Part shown: one piece after another, positions 16,289 to 25,398 of the stretch | Layout of the letters: each line of letters opens with the position of its first letter | Numbering within the stretch: position 1 is the first letter of the stretch | Origin: Candidatus Intricatilinea gracilis | Lineage (GTDB): Bacteria; Pseudomonadota; Gammaproteobacteria; Burkholderiales; Burkholderiaceae_C | Assembly (NCBI GenBank): GCA_016702605.1 | Contig: JADJDQ010000021.1 | Location: 1,116,001 to 1,180,000 of the forward strand | Direction: 5' to 3' | Length of the DNA: 64,000 nt | Translations under genes and position numbers: made by a program | Notes under the pieces: model-generated | Told to the model about the DNA's origin: nothing | Database searches by the model: none | What the model saw: only the letters and a program-made list of their open reading frames with translations

Positions 16289-16874
16289 AATAGTGATGGC
16301 CACCCCGCCCAATATCGATGGGCAGCGCGCCCAATAGGGCTGGTGAGCTCGCACCCTGGTGCTGTTGACATCGCTCAATACTGAGGGTGCTCGCGCCCAC
16401 AAGCGGCATGGGCACCGCACAATAGGGCGGTGGGCAATGCCCCCAAGGCGCCATGCCAGCGCCCGATATCGAGGGTGGCCTCGTCCATTTCCTGCTGCGT
16501 CTCGATCATTTCCGCGGCTTGCTTGCCCATTTCCTGCTGCGGCTCGCCCAATAACGCGCCGTGCGCGACCATTTCCTGCACCTGCTCGCCCATTTGCAGG
16601 CCGCATCATTCCAAATGCCGCGGGCACATCGTGCAATATCCGGGTAGTGCAATTGCAATTGTCCGGACATCCCGCCCAAAAGACAGCCGCGCAATTCCAT
16701 TGGGTGCCAGGCGGTCGCCCATTTCCCGCCCGAGCAATTGCTCGCGCAGCGCCTGTCCGCCCAATTGCATGTCAAGCAAATTGGGCGGGCGACAGGCACC
16801 TTGTGCATTTGCTGCACGCGCATTTGGGCGCTGGGTGGCTGAATCGACCAATTGCCAGCTGCGCAATTGCAATA
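16289..16874. repeat. Array of AT-rich words phased at about 21.5 bp
   Basis: In an otherwise GC-rich background, short A/T words (AATA, ATTT, AATT, AAAT) recur at a nearly constant step. Word starts are 16289, 16311, 16333, 16377, 16421, 16466, 16487, 16508, 16529, 16550, 16571, 16592, 16613, 16635, 16657, 16678, 16699, 16721, 16763, 16807, 16850 and 16871. Steps are 21-22 bp or twice that. A second series sits at 16436, 16608, 16651, 16693, 16736, 16778, 16822 and 16865, stepping by 42-44 bp or a multiple. The words often sit in CCCATTT, CCCAATA or GCAATTGC. From 16466 to 16613 the step is exactly 21 bp, and the minus strand reads as heptads there (EMGEQVQ, EMVAHGA, LLGEPQQ, EMGKQAA), but the frame breaks outside. 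The step equals two helical turns. Confidence 0.8.
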
Positions 16875-16918
16875 GTGGGCTCCACCTCTCACGCCGCCAC
16901 GACAGATAAACTCCACCC

Positions 16919-17005
16919 ATGAACCATCGTCGCGCTGCCACCAAAGCCATCCAGGCCCGGGTCGAACTGGCAGCCGATGGCACCGTCAAGCACCCCGTGC
17001 CATGA
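16919..17005 (+). CDS. 28-codon mini-ORF leading into mntA
   Basis: A small ORF that starts right after the phased array and ends in an ATGA overlap with the mntA start, coupling translation of the two. The peptide (MNHRRAATKAIQARVELAAD...) is basic and could form a helix; I do not recognise it. No clear ribosome-binding site precedes it. It may be a leader peptide, a translational coupler or the remnant of a longer gene. Confidence 0.35.
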   Translation: MNHRRAATKAIQARVELAADGTVKHPVP

Positions 17006-17397
17006 ACCGCGACGCCATCGTCCAGGCCCTGCGAGCTAGCCTGCCCGGGCTGATGTCCATCCATGCCTTCGGCAGCCGCATCCAGGGCACGGCCGGGCCG
17101 GACAGTGACCTCGACCTGGCCGTGTTGGTGGCAGGTTATGCCGACCCGCTGCAGCTTTTCGACCTGGCGGGCAGGCTGGCCGATATGGCAGGTTGCACCG
17201 TCGATCTGCTCGACCTGCGCGCCGCCAGCACCGTCATGCAGTACCAGATCATCACCACCGGCCAGCGCTGGTGGGCCGCCGACGTGCAGGCAGCCCTGTT
17301 CGAAGCTGCCATCCTGAGCGAGAAGACCGAGCTCGACACCGCCCGCGCCGGCCTGCTGGCCGACATCGAACGCAGGGGAACCGTCTATGTCCGATGA
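17002..17397 (+). CDS. mntA: MNT-domain nucleotidyltransferase antitoxin
   Basis: Antitoxin of a HEPN/MNT toxin-antitoxin pair. MNT antitoxins neutralise the HEPN RNase by adding AMP units to a tyrosine near its active site. The 131-residue protein shows the minimal nucleotidyltransferase motif GSRIQGTAGPDSDLDLAVLV, with catalytic D36 and D38, followed by DLLDLRAAS containing the third acidic position. It overlaps hepT by 11 bases, and its start overlaps a mini-ORF. The gene symbol follows the known MntA/HepT system. Confidence 0.9.
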   Translation: MNRDAIVQALRASLPGLMSIHAFGSRIQGTAGPDSDLDLAVLVAGYADPLQLFDLAGRLADMAGCTVDLLDLRAASTVMQYQIITTGQRWWAADVQAALFEAAILSEKTELDTARAGLLADIERRGTVYVR

Positions 17398-17815
17398 CGT
17401 GCTGATCAATAAGGCCGCCACCATCGAGCGCTGCGTGGCGCGGGCCCGCGAGGAATACGCCGCCAATCCGGCCGGCTTCGCCACCGATTTCACCCGCCAG
17501 GACGCCGCCATCCTCAACATCCAGCGTGCCTGCGAAGCCGCGCTCGACATGGGCCAGCACCTGATCCGCCGCGACAGCCTGGGCATCCCCCAAAGCGCCC
17601 GCGATGTTTTCACCCTGCTGGTCGGTGCAGGCTGGATCGATGCGCCACTGGCTGACAGCCTCAAGCGCATGGTCGGCTTTCGCAACATCGCCGTTCACGA
17701 CTACCAGGCGCTGCAACTGCCGATCACGGTCAGCATCATCACGTCGCATCTGGACGAGTTTCTGCGGTACAGCCGGGCGGTGTTGTTGCGTGACGGGGCA
17801 GGCCCCAGACTGTGA
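17387..17815 (+). CDS. hepT: HEPN-domain RNase toxin
   Basis: Toxin partner of MntA. The 142-residue, all-helical HEPN protein has the catalytic R-x4-H motif at R99-H104 (RNIAVHDY), with Y106 as the expected site of AMPylation, the exact Rx4HxY form found in HepT toxins. The start at 17387 lies inside the end of mntA, so toxin synthesis depends on antitoxin translation. The pair sits in an accessory region with an HNH nuclease gene and the phased array. Such pairs are linked to plasmid or island maintenance and phage defence. Confidence 0.9.
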   Translation: MSDDVLINKAATIERCVARAREEYAANPAGFATDFTRQDAAILNIQRACEAALDMGQHLIRRDSLGIPQSARDVFTLLVGAGWIDAPLADSLKRMVGFRNIAVHDYQALQLPITVSIITSHLDEFLRYSRAVLLRDGAGPRL

Positions 17816-17908
17816 GTCAGTCCCATACAGGCAAGTACACGTACAGCGGGAACAAGATCGATGTCGTCGCCCCGGTGACGTCGGTGAATTGCTCGCTACC
17901 CTCAAGCC

Positions 17909-18709
17909 TCAAGCATTAGATTTGGCGAAGGCCTCGCGGTGGCGAGCCAGCAATATGGGATCGAGATTGTGTCGTGCGCTCTTCCGGAGCGGGCGACCCT
18001 CGAAGGCAATGAACGAGCGCGCAAGTTCGTCTTTACCCACGAATTCGCGCAAGGTGCGTCCAATCACCAAGCGGAGGTCTTCATCAAATGTGACGAGCTT
18101 CTTGTCGAACGCAGCGTCGTGCAGGCGATTGAGTGCAATTCCATTTCGAGGGTCGACACGGTGTGCCTCGTCTTCGGCCCAGCCAACGATGTGGCTCGCG
18201 TTAATCAGGTCGAGATGCCCCAGTCCCGTGAGCGCACATCGCCCCTCGAAGTTATCTAATACAGCGCGCCGAAAGAACGCCTGACCAAGACGTACTCGCC
18301 GTATTGCAGTTGTCTCGATGCGTTGTGGGGGCAACCGCAGATTTGTGAAGGTGTCATCGACGATCTCCTCCGCAGGCCTATCGTCTTGGTGCTCAACGCG
18401 TAGGCGCCAAGCGGCTTCTGCCTCGGCTCCTATCGCCTCCTGGTCTGCTTTGAACTCGGCCCATGTCAAACGATCGAGCGCGCTGGCGCCAGGTAGTCCG
18501 CGGACCCCGCGTGCCAGTTCTTCGGGGTCCAACGACGTCATGTTGTTCAGCTTCATCGACACGCTTCCTGGACTTCTCCCCAGCGCACTGGCGAGTTCGA
18601 TGACCCGCGCATTTCGTGCATCCTGCTGGCCGAATGGGATCCGCCAGTAGAGGTGGAGGACGAGCAGGAGTTCCTGGCGTAACCAGGAACGACGCACAAC
18701 GGCAGGCAT
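17909..18709 (-). CDS. HNH endonuclease (HNH_2 type)
   Basis: Predicted DNA-cutting enzyme of 266 residues. The C-terminal HNH_2 domain reads FEGRCALTGLGHLDLINASH, then DPRNGIALNRLHDAAFD, giving the H173, N189 and H197 triad. The N-terminal part (RQELLLVLHLYWRIPFG and ALGRSPGSVSMKLNNM) is the partner domain often seen with HNH_2 and may be a winged or helix-turn-helix DNA-binding module. I chose ATG 18709 because the family usually starts just before this W-x-R-x-E-L motif; a TTG at 18772 would add 21 residues. The gene is less GC-rich than its surroundings. It converges on the mntA-hepT pair and could be a solitary restriction-like defence gene. Confidence 0.85.
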   Translation of the reverse strand: MPAVVRRSWLRQELLLVLHLYWRIPFGQQDARNARVIELASALGRSPGSVSMKLNNMTSLDPEELARGVRGLPGASALDRLTWAEFKADQEAIGAEAEAAWRLRVEHQDDRPAEEIVDDTFTNLRLPPQRIETTAIRRVRLGQAFFRRAVLDNFEGRCALTGLGHLDLINASHIVGWAEDEAHRVDPRNGIALNRLHDAAFDKKLVTFDEDLRLVIGRTLREFVGKDELARSFIAFEGRPLRKSARHNLDPILLARHREAFAKSNA

Positions 18710-18903
18710 TGGGTGGCTCACCAAACGGTCGTCGAACTGGAACTCGTCTTTGCGTCGGACGAGTATCGGCAACTTCGATGGCGTAGCAAGGCTTGTGTTC
18801 GGTACATCAGATCAGGCGTCTGCAAGCTAGAAACCATCGAACGCATGGTGATCCAATTTGACCGTCGCCCAAAGATGACGCCCTTACTGTCCGCTCGCGT
18901 GCC

Positions 18904-20757
<1,854 letters not shown>

Positions 20758-20858
20758 GGGGGTCGGGTCACCGGCTGCTGGCCGGTTGAAACGTCGATGT
20801 AAAAGGGTGAATCCGGTGGTCGATCGGGCGGGTCGGCTGCGCGATCAGGTGCGCAGGT

Positions 20859-21146
20859 TCATTTGCCGCGCAGGCGCTCGGCTTCGCGTTCGATCATGCG
20901 GTCGCGGAAACCTTCACCCTGCAGGCCGATGAAGGTGAACACACCGTGCACGGCCAGTCCGATGCCCCAGCCCGCCAGCGGCCACATTGACCAGTGACGA
21001 CCCTGTGCCGAACTTAGCAGGAACAAACCGCTGTTGACGAGAACATAGATGAGGGCGTGTGTGTAGAAGCCCAGCTTGAGGCTCACACGCTTGCGGGCCC
21101 GTGCGATCACCGGGTCGTTCGGATCTGATGTGTTGACGTCGTCCAT
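20859..21146 (-). CDS. Small 2TM-domain membrane protein
   Basis: A 95-residue protein with two membrane helices (LGFYTHALIYVLVNSGLFLL and WPLAGWGIGLAVHGVFTFIG), a charged N-terminus and the C-terminal sequence RDRMIEREAERLRGK, the pattern of the 2TM domain family. Related segments occur at the ends of some histidine kinases. The function is unknown. ATG 21146 is chosen because GGGAGC precedes it; the frame is open 16 codons further up. Confidence 0.8.
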   Translation of the reverse strand: MDDVNTSDPNDPVIARARKRVSLKLGFYTHALIYVLVNSGLFLLSSAQGRHWSMWPLAGWGIGLAVHGVFTFIGLQGEGFRDRMIEREAERLRGK

Positions 21147-21302
21147 CTGGTGCTCCCGAACGTTGACAAGGTGCGGGCTCGCCTTTGCCCACAAGGGCGT
21201 GATGTTATGCGGTGCCGCAGCATGGCATGCCGGGCGCGCCGATGAGTGCTGTCAACGAGGCGTTACCTCCGAGCAGCGAGCCGGGATGGGCGCAGGAACA
21301 AA

Positions 21303-21980
21303 ATGCAAGTCATGACTACCTCTCGAACTGTCTCTGATGCACAACATGCCGACGCTCGCGGCCAGGCGCCACGCCGGGCAGCGCGCTGGCGCTGGTTGAC
21401 CTTGCTGCCGCTTGCGGCCGTGGTGTCGGCCTGTGTGGTGGCGCCGCCACCGCATCGGGTGGTGGTCTACCCGGGCGGCCCGTATCCGCCGCCACGGTAT
21501 GTGCAGACACCTGCGCCGGCGCCGCAGCCGACAGCCGCGATGCCGCCGCTGTACTTCTACCCCGAGCGCGGCCAGAGCGCCGAGCAGCAGGACCGCGATC
21601 GCTACGAGTGTTATCGCTGGGCGGTGCACCAGACCGGCACCGACCCGGGCATGACACCGGTCACCCGCGCACCCGAGCCGGTGACGGGCACGGTGTCGCG
21701 TGACCCGGGTGTGGCCGTGGCCGGAGCTGCCACGGGTGCGGTGGTGGGGGCGGCCATGTCGTCCGGGCGCAATGGCGGGCGCGGCATGGTGCTGGGCGCC
21801 ATCTTCGGTGGCCTGCTCGGCGCCAGCGTCGAAGAAGCCCGTGCCCAGGAGACCGAACGTCTGCAGGACGCCCGCCGGCGCGACTGGCAGGCGCGTGAGG
21901 ATGCACGTCAGCAGCCGGTCGAAGGGTTCCGCCGCGCCATGTCGGCCTGTATGGGCGGGCGTGGTTACAACGTGAGGTAA
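21303..21980 (+). CDS. Glycine-zipper lipoprotein sharing a domain with the next gene
   Basis: A 225-residue envelope protein. After a basic N-terminus comes a hydrophobic signal ending in the lipobox-like VSAC, then a Pro-rich region. A conserved block (LYFYPERGQSAEQQDRDRYE, ending RWAVHQTGTDP) follows, then a glycine-zipper stretch (GAATGAVVGAAM and GMVLGAIFGGLLGASVEEA) and a charged tail ending MSACMGGRGYNVR. The LYFYP-GQSAE block and the ACMGGRGY ending recur in the gene that follows six bases later. The start at 21303 has AGGAA five bases upstream. The glycine zipper suggests membrane insertion or oligomerisation. Confidence 0.75.
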   Translation: MQVMTTSRTVSDAQHADARGQAPRRAARWRWLTLLPLAAVVSACVVAPPPHRVVVYPGGPYPPPRYVQTPAPAPQPTAAMPPLYFYPERGQSAEQQDRDRYECYRWAVHQTGTDPGMTPVTRAPEPVTGTVSRDPGVAVAGAATGAVVGAAMSSGRNGGRGMVLGAIFGGLLGASVEEARAQETERLQDARRRDWQAREDARQQPVEGFRRAMSACMGGRGYNVR

Positions 21981-21986
21981 CGAGCC

Positions 21987-22721
21987 ATGATGATCGAACT
22001 CTGGTGCAGACGTTTCGGGGTGGCGATGGTGCTGGGCCTGTTGGCCCTGGCCGTGCCGGGGCTGGTGAGTGCGGATGACCGGCGCGGGGACGGACGCGAT
22101 GGGCGAACCGAAGGGCGCGACCTGCGGCGCGACGGACGTGTTGCCGGCGTCCCGGCGCGTGGCCAGTGGTGGGACGGCGCCCATGGCCACGCCCGTGCCT
22201 ATCCGGTGCCGGGCTGGCGGACACGCACCTTGCCGCAGCACAGCAGGGTGATCATCTACGGTGGGGTGCGATACGGCTTCTACGACGGCACCTGGTATTC
22301 ACCCGGGCCGAGTGGTTACCTGGTGGTGCGCCCGCCCTACGGGGTGGTGGTGGGTGACCTGCCGGCCTTTGCCACCGTGCTGACCATCGGTGCCGTGAGT
22401 TACTGGTATGCCAACGGCATCTACTACCGCAACCTGCCCGGTGGTGGTGGTTACGAGGTGGTGGCGCCGCCGGTGTCGGCCAGCACCGGCGCCGCACCGG
22501 TCAGCGACAAGCTCTACATCTATCCGCGCAATGGCCAGAGCGCCGAGGTGCAGGCCAGCGACGAATACGAATGCCACCGCTGGGCGGTGACACAAAGTGG
22601 CTTCGACCCCACCGCCAACGCCACGGCGAGCAACACGGCGACCATCGACGTGAGCAAACGCGGCGACTACGGCCGCGCCCAGGCCGCCTGCCTGGATGGG
22701 CGGGGCTACACGGTGAGGTGA
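21987..22721 (+). CDS. Exported DUF6515-type protein
   Basis: A 244-residue protein with a signal peptide (VAMVLGLLALAVPGLVSA), a charged RGDGRDGR stretch and then the DUF6515-type core with repeated aromatic motifs (YGGVRYGFYDGTWYSPGPSG, VSYWYANGIYYRNLPGGGGY). The C-terminal third (LYIYPRNGQSAEVQASDEYE, RWAVTQSGFDP and ACLDGRGYTVR) parallels the preceding lipoprotein. The two genes are six bases apart and surely cotranscribed, forming a pair of envelope proteins with a shared domain. No function is known to me. Confidence 0.78.
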   Translation: MMIELWCRRFGVAMVLGLLALAVPGLVSADDRRGDGRDGRTEGRDLRRDGRVAGVPARGQWWDGAHGHARAYPVPGWRTRTLPQHSRVIIYGGVRYGFYDGTWYSPGPSGYLVVRPPYGVVVGDLPAFATVLTIGAVSYWYANGIYYRNLPGGGGYEVVAPPVSASTGAAPVSDKLYIYPRNGQSAEVQASDEYECHRWAVTQSGFDPTANATASNTATIDVSKRGDYGRAQAACLDGRGYTVR

Positions 22722-22751
22722 GGCCATCCGGGCGGTGCCGGCGCCTGGTTG

Positions 22752-23843
22752 TCAGCGCGCGGGCGCAGGCCCCAGTGCGTCGGCGACCAGGCGGCCCATC
22801 TCGCGGTAACCCGCCGTCGACAGGTGGGTGTCACCAGGAAAGTAGAGGTCGCGTACGGCGTGCCGACGATCCATCCAGGCTCCGTACAGGTCGATGCCCG
22901 ACCCTGGCGCCACCACCGCCTGGCGCATCACCGAACTCAGCTGCCGGGCCCGCTCGGGCTGCAGGTAGACGGTCGACTTGTTGGGTGTCACCACCCACAG
23001 GACACGCAAGGTGGCGGTCGACGCGGCCATGCGGGGCAGGGCGGTGACGTGGTCGGGCAGGGCAGGCGGCAGGTCCAGATCGTCGGCCAGGAACAATGCA
23101 CGCCGGCACAGCGGGTGCGAGAACAGCTCACAACCACGTGCCACAGTGGCCACGCGCACATGTTCACCCGCGCGCACCACGAAGCTGGTGTCATCACGTT
23201 CGGCCAGCCAGTTGTGCCAGGCCGTCACGGCGCCGGTGTCGAGCCGAGCCTGCCAGTTGATGGTGAACCCGGGTGGCTGGGTCAGTGGCACGGCAACCGA
23301 GGGAGCGCCGGCATGACTGCCTGCTGGCTGACCCGCCGGGTTGCCCGGCTGTCGGCCTGAGTGACTGCCTGGTAGGCCCCGCAGCTCAGGCATGGTGGTG
23401 CAGCCGTCGCTCTTGTCGACCAAGGCGGGCAGGTGGCGCTCGACCACCTGCAGCACCAGCGTGTGCCCGGCAAACCCCTGGCGGCGCAGCCAGGGTTCGA
23501 GGTCGCGGCACAGGTGATCGACGTTGTTCCAGTGCCAGGTGGCGACCTGCCAGCCGGTCTCGACCAGGACCGATTGCCATAACCGCGGGGCAGAAAAACT
23601 GTCGCCGATCACCAGCACGTCGGCCTGGTCGATGGGCGCCGCCTGCAGCGATGTGGCTGCAACGGCAGGCTGGCTGCCGCGCCAGCCGAACGAGGCCTCG
23701 GAGAACCGGCCGATGCGGGTCAGGTCGGCATACGGCGCGGGTGTGGCCCAACTCCAGAACAGGGCCGGAAGCATCAGCACCAGCACTCCGGCAAACGCTT
23801 GCAGGCAGCGGATCGACAGGTGGCGCGACGAGGCTGCGGCCAT
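22752..23843 (-). CDS. SGNH-hydrolase-like O-acetyltransferase, AlgX/AlgJ type
   Basis: A 363-residue periplasmic-side protein predicted to transfer or handle acetyl groups on an exopolysaccharide together with the MBOAT protein encoded just upstream. One N-terminal helix (FAGVLVLMLPALFWSW) anchors it. The SGNH fold is shown by DVLVIGDSFSAPRLWQS (nucleophile serine in GDSF) and by the late FPGDTHLSTAGYREMGRLVA (Asp-x-x-His region DTHLS). The ATG at 23843 is two bases beyond the stop of the MBOAT gene. A Pro/Gly/Ser-rich insertion interrupts the middle of the protein. AlgX and AlgJ of alginate systems are the nearest named types; the polysaccharide here is unknown. Confidence 0.82.
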   Translation of the reverse strand: MAAASSRHLSIRCLQAFAGVLVLMLPALFWSWATPAPYADLTRIGRFSEASFGWRGSQPAVAATSLQAAPIDQADVLVIGDSFSAPRLWQSVLVETGWQVATWHWNNVDHLCRDLEPWLRRQGFAGHTLVLQVVERHLPALVDKSDGCTTMPELRGLPGSHSGRQPGNPAGQPAGSHAGAPSVAVPLTQPPGFTINWQARLDTGAVTAWHNWLAERDDTSFVVRAGEHVRVATVARGCELFSHPLCRRALFLADDLDLPPALPDHVTALPRMAASTATLRVLWVVTPNKSTVYLQPERARQLSSVMRQAVVAPGSGIDLYGAWMDRRHAVRDLYFPGDTHLSTAGYREMGRLVADALGPAPAR

Positions 23844-23845
23844 GC

Positions 23846-25372
23846 TCAGAACTGGAAGTACAGGAAGGGGCTGTAGCTGCCCAGGCGCGACACATCCCAG
23901 GCCAGCAGCAGCCCGGTCGCCAGGCCCAAGGCCAGTGCCACTGTGCCTGGCAGGCGTGGCTTGCCGGCGCGCAGAAAGCTGCGCGGCACCGGCAGCCATA
24001 CGGCCACCAGCTGCCGGCTGCGCGGCAGCAGCAGGGCGATCAGCAGGGCGGCGATGAGGGTGCGGTAAAACTCGTGCAGCTTGAACGGCGGGCTCAGGTC
24101 CTTGAGGGTGGCCACGGCCGAGTCGTCCAGGCCCAGCATGCCGCGGTAGATCGCCAGGGCCGTGTCCATGTCGGGCGCCCTGAACACCACCCAGGCGGCA
24201 CACACGACCAGGAAGGTGAGCAGCCAGCCGACGCCGCTGCTGAGGTGACGTTGCCAGCGCCCGGGCTCGGTCCTGCTTGCCCCGGCCCTGGACGATGACA
24301 CGCGCCGCCACAGGTGATTGACCACCAGTGCGCCGCCGTGGATGGCGCCCCAGATCACGAAGGTCCAGGCCGCGCCGTGCCACAGGCCACCCAGCAGCAT
24401 GGTGGTCATCAGGTTCACCAGCCGGCGTGGTTCACCGTGCCGGTTGCCGCCCAGCGGCACATAGATGTAGTCGCGCAGAAAGGTCGACAGCGACATGTGC
24501 CAGCGGCGCCAGAACTCGATGATGCTGGTGGCCTGGTAGGGCGAGCGGAAGTTCTCGGGCAACCTCACACCCAGGCAGCGCGAGATGCCCACCGCCATGT
24601 CCGAGTAGCCCGAGAAGTCGAAATAGATCTGGAAGGTGTAGGCCAGCACGCCCGTCCAGGCCAGCTCGAACGAGGGCACCAGACCAGCGTGTACCCGGTC
24701 GAACACCAGGTCGGCACATTGCCCCAGCGGGTCGGCGACGAGCAGTTTCTTGGACAGGCCCAGCACGAACAGGCCCAAGCCGAGCAGCAGCCGGCGCGGG
24801 TGCAGCACATAGGTCCGGGCGCGGGCGAACTGCGGCATCATCTGCGCGTGATGCAGGATCGGCCCGGCGATCAGGTGCGGAAAGTAGGTCACGAACAGCA
24901 GGTAGTGCACGAAGCGGCGCTCGTGCACCTTGCCGCGCCAGCTGTCGACCAGGTAGGCGATCTGCGTGAAGGTGTAGAACGAGATGCCGATCGGCAGCAG
25001 CCAGTGCAGCGCCGGCCACGGTGTGCCCCCCATGGCCTGCACGGCGTGGTTGGCGTTGGTGATGAAGAAGTCGGCGTACTTGAACAGCCCCAGCAGCGCC
25101 AGGTTGGCCACCAGTGCCACCTGCAGCAGACGCCGACGCCTCGGTTCGTCACCCGGCCGGGCTGGTGACACCCACTGGCCGAACTGGTAGTTGAAGGTGA
25201 TCGACGCCAGCAGCAGCGGCAAGGCCTGCAAGCTCCACCAGCCGTAGAAAGCCACCGACGCCGCGGCCAGGAAGGCGGCGGCCCGCGCCGGGTGCCTGCG
25301 CCCCAGCACGAAGAAGCCGAGCAGCACCAGCGGGAAGTAGACGAACAGGAACTCGTAGGAGTTGAACAGCAC
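23846..25372 (-). CDS. MBOAT-family O-acyltransferase, AlgI type
   Basis: Integral membrane acyltransferase of 508 residues, which carries acetyl groups across the membrane for polysaccharide O-acetylation. Typical AlgI signatures are present: PIGISFYTFTQIAYLVDSWR, FPHLIAGPILHHAQMMPQF, DFSGYSDMAVGISRCLGVRL, NFRSPYQATSIIEFWRRWHM and the catalytic-histidine region LLGGLWHGAAWTFVIWGAIH. About ten or more membrane helices are evident. It is followed two bases later by the SGNH partner gene. The HerA-like ATPase gene ends 26 bp before it on the same strand, so they may share a transcript. Confidence 0.92.
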   Translation of the reverse strand: MLFNSYEFLFVYFPLVLLGFFVLGRRHPARAAAFLAAASVAFYGWWSLQALPLLLASITFNYQFGQWVSPARPGDEPRRRRLLQVALVANLALLGLFKYADFFITNANHAVQAMGGTPWPALHWLLPIGISFYTFTQIAYLVDSWRGKVHERRFVHYLLFVTYFPHLIAGPILHHAQMMPQFARARTYVLHPRRLLLGLGLFVLGLSKKLLVADPLGQCADLVFDRVHAGLVPSFELAWTGVLAYTFQIYFDFSGYSDMAVGISRCLGVRLPENFRSPYQATSIIEFWRRWHMSLSTFLRDYIYVPLGGNRHGEPRRLVNLMTTMLLGGLWHGAAWTFVIWGAIHGGALVVNHLWRRVSSSRAGASRTEPGRWQRHLSSGVGWLLTFLVVCAAWVVFRAPDMDTALAIYRGMLGLDDSAVATLKDLSPPFKLHEFYRTLIAALLIALLLPRSRQLVAVWLPVPRSFLRAGKPRLPGTVALALGLATGLLLAWDVSRLGSYSPFLYFQF

Positions 25373-25398
25373 GGACGCGAGCGGGCTGAGCCTTGATC

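Noticed and set aside
16375..16593. Intact coiled-coil protein on the minus strand in the phased array
   Set aside because: Heptads hold only over about 150 bp; the periodicity continues on both sides out of frame, and no start with ribosome-binding site or domain supports a gene.
16289..16874. CRISPR array
   Set aside because: The recurring words are only 3-5 bases, there is no conserved 25-35 bp repeat with unique spacers, and no cas gene is present.
22752..24383. Longer version of the SGNH-type protein reaching into the MBOAT gene
   Set aside because: The extra N-terminus is read from inside the MBOAT coding region and is low-complexity; the ATG at 23843 gives the normal anchor helix.
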